Source: Burkholderiaceae bacterium (GTDB taxonomy: Bacteria > Pseudomonadota > Gammaproteobacteria > Burkholderiales > WYBJ01). From it: a stretch of 59,095 bases of DNA. The stretch spans positions 1 through 59,095 of the forward strand of contig WYBJ01000191.1 in the NCBI GenBank assembly GCA_011525945.1. Direction: 5' to 3'. Shown here piece by piece: positions 8,659 through 16,751 of this stretch. The position numbers were made by a program, and so were the translations under genes. The notes beneath the pieces were generated by a model. The model searched no databases, was not told the DNA's origin, and saw only the letters and a program-made list of their open reading frames with translations. Numbering within the stretch: position 1 is the stretch's first letter; each line of letters opens with the position of its first letter.

Positions 8659-9609
8659 TCAGTCCGCAAAGCCCTCCAGCTCGACTTTCGGGACGTTGCG
8701 GCGGAACTGACGAGCCGCACGCCAGACGTCGGGCAGCCGGCGCTCGCCGAGCGGACAGAACGTGATGCACGCGAGCTTGCAGTTGCGCGGGCCGTTGCCA
8801 TCGATCGCGAGGAAATCATTTCCGGTGGTGTCCACGCCGGGCGCATCCAGCGGATAACGCCGCTCGAAGGCCGCCCGGATCTGGTCGTAGCGCGTGCCCA
8901 TGCGCCCGCAATCGGAGTAGCAGCGCAGATGATCCACCGGGCGATCCCGGTCGAGCGCGTCGGTCGGGCAGACGCGCGCGCAGATCTGGCAGTGCGGCGG
9001 GCAGGCCGATCCTTCGAGCAGGGGGTCGCCGTCCAGCACCGCGGTGGTGATGACGGCTCCCAGGCGCACGCGCGTGCCGAACTCGCGTGTGGCGACCAGA
9101 CCGTTACGCGCGTAGCGGCCTACGCCGGCGAGCACGGCAGCACGCTTCATGCTGAACAAGCCGTAGGCGGCGCCGCGAAATCCCGCTTCGGTGTCGCGCC
9201 GCGTGTCCCAGCGCGAGCCGACGTTGTAGCCCAGCGGTAGCGACGCATGCCCGTCGTCTTCCAGGCGCCGGGCGAGGTCGTAGGTGATCTGGTGCAGCCT
9301 GCGGTTGAGATGAATGTAGCCGAAGTTGTTCTGGATCGCCGTCGTTCGGGCGGTGGTTGTCAGATGCGCCATGAGGCCGTCGAAAAGGCGCACGGCGACC
9401 ATGATGACGGTGCGGGCGCCGGGCAGCAATTCGTCGGGACGGTAGCCGCTGTGCGGATAGACGTGCACCGCCTTGGTGTCGAACGGCGGCGGATCATCCC
9501 ATCGTTCGACCGGCGCGATCCCGACGACATCCGCGCCAAGACTGCGCGCCTCGTGCCGGATCGTGTCGGTAAGATTGCTTGCGTGCTCGCGTCCGATGGC
9601 TTGCAACAT
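8659..9609 (-). CDS. QueG-like 4Fe-4S protein (epoxyqueuosine reductase-related)
   Basis: About 316 residues. The N-terminal half begins in the manner of corrinoid-type reductases (RSLGADVVGIAPVERWDD). The C-terminal half has Fe-S cysteines in CPPHCQICARVCP, then CYSDC and CKLACITFCP. This resembles epoxyqueuosine reductase QueG and the C-terminal part of reductive dehalogenases. Spacing departs from the textbook double CxxCxxCxxxCP, so true QueG function is doubtful. The internal ATG at 9609 is chosen because homology starts there and GGAG lies upstream; the frame stays open to 9840 but that part looks non-coding. It is convergent with the crotonase gene. Confidence 0.65.
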   Translation of the reverse strand: MLQAIGREHASNLTDTIRHEARSLGADVVGIAPVERWDDPPPFDTKAVHVYPHSGYRPDELLPGARTVIMVAVRLFDGLMAHLTTTARTTAIQNNFGYIHLNRRLHQITYDLARRLEDDGHASLPLGYNVGSRWDTRRDTEAGFRGAAYGLFSMKRAAVLAGVGRYARNGLVATREFGTRVRLGAVITTAVLDGDPLLEGSACPPHCQICARVCPTDALDRDRPVDHLRCYSDCGRMGTRYDQIRAAFERRYPLDAPGVDTTGNDFLAIDGNGPRNCKLACITFCPLGERRLPDVWRAARQFRRNVPKVELEGFAD

Positions 9610-9862
9610 GTTCTCGCTCTCCACACGGCTACCGCTGCCGGCATTGTGCGCGCGCGCGTCGGCGATGGCAATGCTCCGATATTCGTCCGGGCTCTCGCGC
9701 GGCGCGATCTCTGATGAGGGGAATCGACGGTCTGCGGCTGGCCTCGGCAGATCACCGGGCGCTCGAAGCGGGATGTCGGAAAGGCATGGGGTGGACGAGA
9801 CTTGAGCCGGATCGACACCCGTGCTAGCGTCGATACGCATCCTTTTACGCGGAGATCTGCAT

Positions 9863-10213
9863 ATGTCGGGTCAGGCCGGATACATCTTCACCGCCAGCAT
9901 GGACGTCGATCCTGACAAGGAGGCGTTGTTCAACGAGGTCTACGACACCGAGCACATTCCGCTGCTGCTGCGTGTGCCCGGCGTGGTTTCGGTCAAGCGC
10001 TACGTCAATGTGCCGTTCGCCGTGGTCATCGGCGGTGAGAAGAAGACCGTCGTGGTCGAGGGCGAGCCCAAGCACAGTGCCGTCTACGAGATCGAGCACC
10101 CGGATGTGCTCGTGAGCGAAGCGTGGGCCAAGGCCGTGGATTCCGGCCGCTGGCCGTCGCAAGTTAGACCCTACACCCACAACCGGCGGCACACGCTGAA
10201 GAAGATCGTGTGA
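9863..10213 (+). CDS. Small EthD/dimeric alpha-beta barrel-like protein
   Basis: A 116-residue protein beginning MSGQAGYIFTASMDVDP. The segment DKEALFNEVYDTEHIPLLL resembles the first strand and helix of small dimeric ferredoxin-like-fold proteins such as EthD or DUF4286, which often act in degradation pathways. The ATG at 9863 has GGAG (9851-9854) upstream; a longer in-frame start at 9821 would overlap no useful homology. It stands alone between two minus-strand genes. No specific substrate can be assigned. Confidence 0.7.
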   Translation: MSGQAGYIFTASMDVDPDKEALFNEVYDTEHIPLLLRVPGVVSVKRYVNVPFAVVIGGEKKTVVVEGEPKHSAVYEIEHPDVLVSEAWAKAVDSGRWPSQVRPYTHNRRHTLKKIV

Positions 10214-10247
10214 GTGCCGCCGCGACGGCCTTCCCGATCAGCGCGCC

Positions 10248-11288
10248 TCAACGCACCGTCTTGCGTGCGATCACGACGTTGTCGAACACGAGATTGATCG
10301 ACCAGATCCAGCGTGCGCCCTCGAACAGCTCGGGGAAGCGCGTGTAGGCGGGCAGGTTGGTCACGCCGATGTCGGTGTCGGTGTACTCGAACGCGCGCGG
10401 CCAAAGCGAATCGTTGAAGCGCGGCGACATCCAGTTGGCCGGAATCGGATAGTGGACGGCGTAGCATTTTTCGTGGCAGGCGGGCTTCTTCGCCACCGGA
10501 TGGACGCGGCCGAGTTTTGTCGTGTCATGCACGTTGCCGCGCGCCTCGATGACTTCGTCGGGACTGTTCAGCGGCGCGATGTAGAACGACTGCGCCTTCC
10601 AACTGCTGTCGGTCACGGTACCGTCGCTCAGCCGCATCATGACGCCTGCATCGCCCGGATGCCAGGGATTGCCTTTCGGGGTATCGGGCATCCGCTCCAT
10701 TCCCTGACCGAGGCGTCCCTCCCAGTCCACGCCAAGGATCGCGATCGTGTAGGGGCGCTTCACCTTGAATCTGACGATCGAGGAGTTGAAAGGCGTGAAC
10801 GGCGTGTTGTCGACCGATACGAGCTTGCCGTTGACGTACATCTCGTAGTAATTGTCCGCGACGATGAAGCCGGTGATCACCTCGCCATCCGGATCGATTT
10901 CGATCACCGGCGTACTGGCGGTGGAAACCTCGCTGGAATTGCGCGGCAAGACCTGGGTGCACTCGTTGTAGAGATCCGCACTCTTCGGACCCTGGCCCTT
11001 TTGCAGCGCGGTTGCGGCAGGGACGGTGATCACGGTGCCGTCGGTCGCGGTGATTTCGCCTACGGCGGCGATACGATGGTTCTTCACTTTCACCGGGCAG
11101 TGATACAGGTTCTCAACGGTTTTCCTCGCGGGCCCCTGCGTCACCAGGCGTTTCGGCGGGCTCGTATCTGCGGCGTCGAGATCGGGCGCGCTGGGCGCGG
11201 TCTGACACGCGGCGAGCAGCGCGCTCCCCAGAAACACGGCAACCGCGCAGCGCGCGCGAACCAAGGCGGATTCCCTCCAAGCGAACAT
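10248..11288 (-). CDS. Putative lipoprotein of unknown function
   Basis: A 346-residue protein with a lipoprotein signal: a positively charged start, a hydrophobic core and lipobox LLAAC with Cys28. The mature part is rich in beta-type sequence. ADNYYEMYVNGKLV resembles the carbohydrate-binding-like jelly-roll motif seen beside glycosidases. Several cysteines (CPVKV, NECTQV, ACHEKCY) could form disulfides. GGGAGGAG precedes the ATG at 11288; the frame is open further upstream but that part is not supported. I do not recognise the family. An outer-membrane-anchored binding protein is the most that can be inferred. Confidence 0.65.
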   Translation of the reverse strand: MFAWRESALVRARCAVAVFLGSALLAACQTAPSAPDLDAADTSPPKRLVTQGPARKTVENLYHCPVKVKNHRIAAVGEITATDGTVITVPAATALQKGQGPKSADLYNECTQVLPRNSSEVSTASTPVIEIDPDGEVITGFIVADNYYEMYVNGKLVSVDNTPFTPFNSSIVRFKVKRPYTIAILGVDWEGRLGQGMERMPDTPKGNPWHPGDAGVMMRLSDGTVTDSSWKAQSFYIAPLNSPDEVIEARGNVHDTTKLGRVHPVAKKPACHEKCYAVHYPIPANWMSPRFNDSLWPRAFEYTDTDIGVTNLPAYTRFPELFEGARWIWSINLVFDNVVIARKTVR

Positions 11289-12009
11289 TTCAGCTCCTCC
11301 CTTTGTGACGCGATCGGCCTTGCGCCGATCGCGATGAAACCCTGCGCGCCAACGTACGCGCGAGCAGCTTACCCGGGTGTCAATCCCCGCACAAGTGTGT
11401 GCGTACGGGTTGGGCGATGCGGCGGCGGCATCGGCGTGTGCCACGCGAGGGGATAGCCTCAGGATGACGAACGCGCCGCGGGCAGCCGTCCGAGGTTGCT
11501 TCGAATGCGCGCCAGGCGAACGCCGAGGCTGCCGTGCGCGCGATCGGCGACAGGAAACTATTGCTTCGGCGGTCGGGCGCGCAGAAGTGCGCGGAGATGA
11601 CGCTCGACAAGTGTCGGTATCGCCGCGACGGCCTGCCGGTTGATTCCGCCGCGCGACTGTATCGTCTGCGTGCGCCGCCGCGCGTTCAGCAGCTCGATCT
11701 GGCGGGGGTCCCTGCCGAGCACGCTCGTCGAGAACGCCTCGATCACCTGGGTAAGACCCGCGCTGCCGAAGCTCTCGGTGTACTCCGACCGGCTCCTGGC
11801 CGGACAGGAAACGGCGCAGCGCCCGATGGCGCCGCACCAGGCCGCGGGAGCGGGAGCCGCTGTGCGCCGTCCGATACGCGTGTCCGGAGCTTGACAGGCG
11901 ATCGTAGCCAGCTTCATCATGCCGTAAAGCCATTCAGTCGGCTGAAAACTCTCCTCAAACCCAGCGTGCGCGCGAGGCTATCGCCGAACGCCCGGCCCGG
12001 AGGTATGCA
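11289..12009. other. 720-base gap upstream of the IclR gene
   Basis: Apart from the enolase-superfamily remnant on the minus strand (11558-11920), no convincing gene is seen. It should contain the promoters for the leftward lipoprotein gene and the rightward IclR operon. No clear operator palindrome was recognised. Confidence 0.4.
11558..11920 (-). pseudogene. Decayed N-terminal fragment of an enolase-superfamily (mandelate racemase/muconate cycloisomerase-like) gene
   Basis: A 120-codon frame. Its start (MKLATI, then DTRIG) and middle (TESFGSAGL, IEAFSTSVLGRDPRQIELL, SRGGINRQAVAAI) match the pattern of the N-terminal domain of mandelate racemase/muconate-lactonising enzymes. Intact members have about 370-400 residues with a TIM barrel holding the metal and base residues; none of that is present. 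The stretch between residues 17 and 45 is arginine- and cysteine-rich and looks frameshifted. It sits in a 720-base gap between the lipoprotein and the IclR gene. I call it a remnant rather than a working gene. Confidence 0.55.
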
Positions 12010-12783
12010 ATGACGCTTGTCGCTGCAACTGTGCCGGCCGCGGATACCGCAAGCCGCTCGACCATGCGCACGCTCGACGTGTTCGAGGCGTTTCGTCGCG
12101 CGAGGCGGCCGTTATCACTCTCCGAGCTGGCGAAGCTTGCCGATATCCCCGCTTCAACCTGTCATGGCGTGATGAGAACGCTCGAGCAAGCCGGCTTCCT
12201 CTACTTCGTTGGCGCGCGTGAGGTCTACCCGACCCGCCGGCTCTGGGATCTCGCCGAGACGATCCGCGAGCACGATCCGGTGGCGCTGCGGCTCGAGCCC
12301 GAGCTTGCGCGGCTGCGCGACGCGAGCGGCGAGACGGTGATCCTGGGTACGCGGCGCGGCGACGCGGTGCTCTATCTGATGGTGCTCGAAAGCCGCCAGT
12401 CGATCCGCTACAGCTCGCGCGCGGGCGACACGAAACCGCTGCACTCGAGCGCGATCGGCAAGGCGCTGCTCGCCAGCCTCGCAGCGGATACGCTGGACCG
12501 CTGGCTCGTGAGCCATCGTCTGGAGCGCGTCACCGCCGCTACTTTGACGCGGGCGGCCGATTTGCGCGCCGATCTCGATGCCTCGCGCAGGCGCGGCTGG
12601 TTCGTCACACGCGGCGAAAACGTCGCCGACGTTACGGCGCTCGCGGCGCCGCTGGCGCTGGGCGGCAGTCTGCTCGCGGTGGCCGTGGCCGGGCCGACGC
12701 ACCGGATGCAGGCGGTCGAGGCCCGCATCGCCAAACGACTCGTGCAGTGCGTGCACCGCCTGGGGGAACAAAGTGGGCGCTAG
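12010..12783 (+). CDS. IclR-family transcriptional regulator
   Basis: A 257-residue regulator. The N-terminal winged helix-turn-helix (about residues 17-80) includes LSELAKLADIPASTCHGVMRT, and the C-terminal effector domain follows. In IclR proteins the effector domain binds small organic acids; SAIGKALLASL and the GSLLAVAVAGP region are typical of it. GGAGG (11999-12003) is placed correctly before the ATG. The next gene begins inside its last codons, so the regulator is probably co-transcribed with, and controls, the crotonase-mutase-CoA-transferase operon. Confidence 0.92.
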   Translation: MTLVAATVPAADTASRSTMRTLDVFEAFRRARRPLSLSELAKLADIPASTCHGVMRTLEQAGFLYFVGAREVYPTRRLWDLAETIREHDPVALRLEPELARLRDASGETVILGTRRGDAVLYLMVLESRQSIRYSSRAGDTKPLHSSAIGKALLASLAADTLDRWLVSHRLERVTAATLTRAADLRADLDASRRRGWFVTRGENVADVTALAAPLALGGSLLAVAVAGPTHRMQAVEARIAKRLVQCVHRLGEQSGR

Positions 12784-13540
12784 CGAGCTCATCAGCAGGC
12801 GCGAGGGCGGGTTGCTGCGATTGACGATCAACCGACCGCTGAAGTGCAATCCGCTGTCGCGGCCGGTGCTGGGCGCCCTTGTCCGCGCCCTCGAAACCGT
12901 GGACGAAGCGATCCGTTGCGTGACGATCACCGGTGCGGGCGAGCGCTATTTCGCCGCCGGCGGCGACCTGCGCGATCTCGCAGCCGTGCGCAGCGAGGCC
13001 GATACGGTCGCGATGGTGGATAGCTGCCGCAGCGCGCTCGATGCGGTGCGCGAATGCCCGGTGCCGGTGATCGCGCTGGTGAACGGGGATGCAATCGGCG
13101 GCGGGGCCGAGCTTGCGCTCGCCTGTGACCTGCGCTTGATGCGGCGTGGCGCGCACATCGGCTTCATACACGGGCGGCTTGCCATCACCGCCGCGTGGGG
13201 CGGGTCGGCAGACCTCTACTCTCTCATCGGGCGCTCGCGTGCGCTGCGGATGAGTGCTCGCAACGAGCTTGTCGGCGCCGCGCTTGCGCTCGAATGGGGT
13301 CTCGCCGACGCGGTCTACGAGGCGTCGGAGGCGCAAAGCGCGATCGACGCATTCCTCGCACCGATCCTGCAGCAGGTCCCGCAAGTGCTGCGCGCGTTCA
13401 AGTCGCAGGCAATCGCGGCACGCCGCGGGGCCGGATACCCCGAGCGGCGTGCGATCGAGCTGGACGGCCTGGTGCGCACCTGGACCGCACCCGCGCATTG
13501 GACGGCAGTCGAGCGCATCCTGAGTAAGGAGAAGCCATGA
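12773..13540 (+). CDS. Crotonase-family protein (enoyl-CoA hydratase/methylmalonyl-CoA decarboxylase-like)
   Basis: A 255-residue crotonase-fold protein. The oxyanion-hole region AAGGDLRDL and IGGGAELALACDLRLM are present, the latter keeping the first catalytic-site Glu. The segment that carries the second Glu in hydratases reads IGFIHGRLAITAAWGG with no Glu at that place, so hydratase activity is uncertain and a decarboxylase-like or other role is possible. The start is a GTG at 12773 that overlaps the IclR gene by 11 bases, with GGGGGA just upstream. The stop overlaps the mutase start by four bases. Confidence 0.85.
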   Translation: MGASELISRREGGLLRLTINRPLKCNPLSRPVLGALVRALETVDEAIRCVTITGAGERYFAAGGDLRDLAAVRSEADTVAMVDSCRSALDAVRECPVPVIALVNGDAIGGGAELALACDLRLMRRGAHIGFIHGRLAITAAWGGSADLYSLIGRSRALRMSARNELVGAALALEWGLADAVYEASEAQSAIDAFLAPILQQVPQVLRAFKSQAIAARRGAGYPERRAIELDGLVRTWTAPAHWTAVERILSKEKP

Positions 13541-15150
13541 ACGCACCCGAACGCCCTGAGGTCGAAGCGCGCCTCGCGAACACCAGCCCGTCGGGGATCG
13601 AAGTGCCGATCCAGGTCGGACCGGAAGCGATCGGATCCGAGCGCATCGGACGGCCTGGCGAGTATCCCTTCACGCGCGGCATCTTCAGCGATGGCTTTCG
13701 CGGCCGACTGTGGACGATCCGCCAGTACTCGGGCTTCGGCACCGCCGAGGAATCGAACGAGCGCTATCGCTTCTTGCTCGAACAGGGTCAAACCGGACTC
13801 TCGGTCGCGCTCGATCTGCCGACCCAGTGCGGCTACGATCCGGTCGATCCGATGGCGACACCGGAGATCGGCAAGGTCGGGGTGTCGCTGTCCAACCTCG
13901 CCGAGGCCGAAATCCTGTTCGATGGGCTGGATCTCGCCGGCATCTCGACTTCGTTCACGATCAACGGCACGGCGGCGATCGTTTACGCGATGTATCTGGC
14001 GGTGGCGGACAAGCGCGGCGTCGCGCGAGCGAAGTTGACCGGCACGATCCAGAACGACATCCTGAAAGAGTATGTGGCGCGCGGCACCTGGATCTTCCCG
14101 GTGCGGCCCTCGATGCGGCTCATCGCCGATTCGATTCTCTACTCCAACGAGCAGACGCCGCGGTTCAATCCGATCAGCATCGCCGGCGCGCACGTGCGCG
14201 ACGCCGGTTGCACCGCGGTCGAGGAGATGGCCTATACCCTGGCGAACGGGCTTGCCTACGTCGACGAGCTGCGCGCGCGCGGTGGCGATATCGAGAAGTT
14301 CGCCAAGCGCCTGTCGTTTTTCTTCTACGTCCACATGGATTTCTTCGAGGAGGTGTGCAAGTTTCGCGCCGGCCGGCGACTGTGGGCGCGGCTGATGAAG
14401 GAGCGCTATGGTGTGAGCGATCCGAAGGCGCAGCACTTTCGCTTCGGTGTGGTGTGCGGCGGCTCGTCGCTGGTCGCACCCCAGCCGCACAACAACATCG
14501 TGCGCGTTGCCGTCGAGACGATGGCCGCCGTGATGGGCGGTGCGCAGTCGATCTTCACCGCCGCATTCGACGAAGCATTCCAGATCCCGACCGAGTTCTC
14601 GGCCGAGCTCGCGCTGCGCACGCAGCAGATGATCGCCTACGAGAGCGGCATCGCGCGCACCGTCGATCCGCTCGGCGGCAGCTACTTCGTCGAGCAGCAC
14701 ACCGATCGCATGGAAGCGGCGATGGAGCAGGTCATGCGCGAGATCGACGATTACGGCGGCGTGGTGAAGGCGATCGAGAATGGCTGGCTGCAGATGCGAA
14801 TCGCCCGCCGTGCGCTCGAGCGCAAAATGAAAGTGGATTCGGGCGAGAGCGTGGTGGTGGGCGTGAATCATTTCCGGCGCACGGAAACGGGTGAGATCGG
14901 CGAGCAGTTCCGGCTCGATCCGAATGCCGCCAGGCGCGTGCTCGAGAAATACGAGCGCGTCCGATCCACTCGCGATGCGCACGCGGTCGCGCGCACGCTC
15001 GCTCGCCTGACGGACGCGAGCCGCAAGGAGCGCGAGAACCTGATGCCCTATCTCATCGATTGTTGCCACGCCTATGCGACCATCGGGGAGATGGTCGGCG
15101 CGCTCAAGCGCGAGTGGGGCGAGTTCGCCGAGCCGGTGCGGCTGTCATGA
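13537..15150 (+). CDS. Methylmalonyl-CoA mutase-type large (catalytic) subunit
   Basis: A 537-residue catalytic subunit of an adenosylcobalamin-dependent acyl-CoA mutase, covering only the TIM-barrel half, with the B12 domain as a separate gene. The family block WTIRQYSGFGTAEESNERY is clear. Tyr64 (in IRQY) and Arg194 (in PSMR) occupy the places that in methylmalonyl-CoA mutase contact the migrating carboxylate. The isobutyryl- and 2-hydroxyisobutyryl-CoA mutases differ there, so a dicarboxylic acyl-CoA substrate is favoured. Residue correspondence is from memory, not a computed alignment. Both ends overlap neighbouring genes by four bases. Confidence 0.9.
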   Translation: MNAPERPEVEARLANTSPSGIEVPIQVGPEAIGSERIGRPGEYPFTRGIFSDGFRGRLWTIRQYSGFGTAEESNERYRFLLEQGQTGLSVALDLPTQCGYDPVDPMATPEIGKVGVSLSNLAEAEILFDGLDLAGISTSFTINGTAAIVYAMYLAVADKRGVARAKLTGTIQNDILKEYVARGTWIFPVRPSMRLIADSILYSNEQTPRFNPISIAGAHVRDAGCTAVEEMAYTLANGLAYVDELRARGGDIEKFAKRLSFFFYVHMDFFEEVCKFRAGRRLWARLMKERYGVSDPKAQHFRFGVVCGGSSLVAPQPHNNIVRVAVETMAAVMGGAQSIFTAAFDEAFQIPTEFSAELALRTQQMIAYESGIARTVDPLGGSYFVEQHTDRMEAAMEQVMREIDDYGGVVKAIENGWLQMRIARRALERKMKVDSGESVVVGVNHFRRTETGEIGEQFRLDPNAARRVLEKYERVRSTRDAHAVARTLARLTDASRKERENLMPYLIDCCHAYATIGEMVGALKREWGEFAEPVRLS

Positions 15151-15581
15151 GCAAAGAAGAAGCGCTGCTCCAGGGCGGGCAACAAGCGCCGCTGCGTGGC
15201 AGGCGCATCCTGGTTGCCAAGCCCGGGTTGGACGGGCACGACGCCGGCGCCAAAGTGATCGCGCTGGCGCTGCGCGATGCCGGCGCCGAGGTGATCTACA
15301 CCGGGCTGCGGCGAAGCCCCGAGTACATTGCGCGGGTTGCCGTCGACGAGGGCGTGGATGCGGTCGGCCTGTCGATCCTGTCGGGCAGTCATAAGCATCT
15401 GGTCGAACAGGTGCTGGGGCAGCTGCGTGATGCGGGCGCGGAAGATGTCGCGGTGTTCGTCGGCGGCACCATTCCGGCCGAGGATCGGCCCGCGCTCGCG
15501 GCGCTGGGCGTGCGCGGCATCTACACGGCGGAGATGCCGCTTGCCGAGGTGATCGGTGCGCTGGCAGGGGCGCTCGAATGA
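15147..15581 (+). CDS. Methylmalonyl-CoA mutase-type small subunit (B12-binding)
   Basis: A 144-residue cobalamin-binding domain. DGHDAG (29-34) supplies the DxHxxG motif whose His31 would be the lower axial ligand of cobalamin. SGSH and GGTIP match the other two family motifs. It overlaps the large-subunit stop and the CaiB start by four bases each, so subunit stoichiometry is probably set by translational coupling. No MeaB-type chaperone GTPase or cobalamin adenosyltransferase is seen in the window. Confidence 0.92.
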   Translation: MSKEEALLQGGQQAPLRGRRILVAKPGLDGHDAGAKVIALALRDAGAEVIYTGLRRSPEYIARVAVDEGVDAVGLSILSGSHKHLVEQVLGQLRDAGAEDVAVFVGGTIPAEDRPALAALGVRGIYTAEMPLAEVIGALAGALE

Positions 15582-16693
15582 GCGCTCCGCTTACCGGCAT
15601 CCGCGTACTCGAAGTCTGCCACATGCTGGCCGGTCCGTACTGCGGGATGCTGCTCGCGGATCTTGGCGCTGAAGTGATCAAGATAGAGCCCCCGGAGGGC
15701 GACATCGCGCGGCGCGTGAGCCCGCACCGGATCGGGCCGCACAATGCGTATTTTGCGAGCCTCAATCGCAGCAAGAAGAGCGTGATGCTGGATCTGGCGA
15801 GCGCCGCCGGGCAGGACGGCCTTGCTCGGCTGGCGAGGAGCGCCCATGCGCTTGTCACCAACCTGCGACCGGCGGCGATCCGCAAGCTGGGTCTCACCTA
15901 CGCGGCGCTTCGCCGGCATAACGAGAAGCTGGTGTGTGTTGCCATCACCGGCTACGGGCTCGATGGCGCTTACGCCGAGCGCCCCGCGTACGATTACGTG
16001 ATCCAGGCGCTCAGCGGCGTCATGGCGATCACGGGCGATCCGAGCGCGCCGCCGACCAAGGCCGGTTATTCAGCGGTCGACAATTCCGCTGGCATCATGG
16101 CCGCGATGGGGCTGCTGGCGAAGATCGTCGAAGGTCGCGGCGGCCAGCTCGATTGCGCGATGTTCGATGTCATGCTCTCGCAGTTGAACTATCTTGCCGG
16201 GGCGAGCCTGAATGCCGGCGAGCGCGCCGAGCGCTACGCCGCCTCGGCGCACCCTTACATCGTCCCGGCGCAGCTCTTCCGCGCGCGCGACGGCTGGCTG
16301 ATGCTCTTCATCAGCCACGACAGCTTCTGGCGCAAGTTCTGCGACGAAGTCGAGCGCCCCGAGTGGCTCACCGATGCGCGCTTCGCAACCATGGCAAGCC
16401 GGCGCGAGAACCGCGCCATCGTGCTGGCGGCGATCAGCGCGCTATTCGCGAGCGATTCCGCGGCGCGCTGGGTGGCGCGTCTTGCACCGCTCGGGATCGT
16501 CGTCTCCACCGTCGAGACGCTCGAACAGGCGCTTGCCGGCGATCTGGCGGCCGAGCGCGGCATGGTGGTCGAGCTGCCGTGCAGCGGCGCGCGCTTGCGC
16601 GCGGTCGGCGCGGCGATCAAATACGACGCTGCGCGCCCCGAGTACGGCGAGCCACCGCTGCTCGGGCAGCACAACGCGGAGCTGCTCGGCTGA
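15578..16693 (+). CDS. CaiB/BaiF-family CoA-transferase
   Basis: A 371-residue family III CoA-transferase, which moves CoA between carboxylic acids through covalent Asp-anhydride intermediates. The N-terminus (GIRVLEVCHMLAGPYCGMLLADLGAEVIKIEPP) is a typical Rossmann start. It is the last gene of the IclR operon. With the crotonase and mutase it could form a module in which the acid is activated by CoA transfer, isomerised by the B12 enzyme, and processed by the crotonase. The donor and acceptor acids are unknown. Confidence 0.88.
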   Translation: MSAPLTGIRVLEVCHMLAGPYCGMLLADLGAEVIKIEPPEGDIARRVSPHRIGPHNAYFASLNRSKKSVMLDLASAAGQDGLARLARSAHALVTNLRPAAIRKLGLTYAALRRHNEKLVCVAITGYGLDGAYAERPAYDYVIQALSGVMAITGDPSAPPTKAGYSAVDNSAGIMAAMGLLAKIVEGRGGQLDCAMFDVMLSQLNYLAGASLNAGERAERYAASAHPYIVPAQLFRARDGWLMLFISHDSFWRKFCDEVERPEWLTDARFATMASRRENRAIVLAAISALFASDSAARWVARLAPLGIVVSTVETLEQALAGDLAAERGMVVELPCSGARLRAVGAAIKYDAARPEYGEPPLLGQHNAELLG

Positions 16694-16751
16694 TCGATCG
16701 GCGCAGCCTCGGTCGCACCCTCACCCGTCTCGAGGACGCAGGCGTTGCTCG

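Noticed and set aside
11289..11933. Upstream extension of the lipoprotein gene to 11933
   Set aside because: The added 215 residues have no family features. The ATG at 11288 has a strong GGGAGGAG site and begins a typical lipoprotein signal.
13315..15069. Long antisense open frame (584 codons) opposite the mutase gene
   Set aside because: This is a shadow of codon bias in a high-GC gene. The plus-strand mutase has clear family motifs, and the antisense product is arginine/histidine-rich with none.
13537..15581. 2-hydroxyisobutyryl-CoA mutase or isobutyryl-CoA mutase
   Set aside because: The residues at the substrate-contact places (Tyr64, Ala91, Arg194) match methylmalonyl-CoA mutase rather than the Ile/Asp or Phe/Gln patterns I recall for those enzymes.
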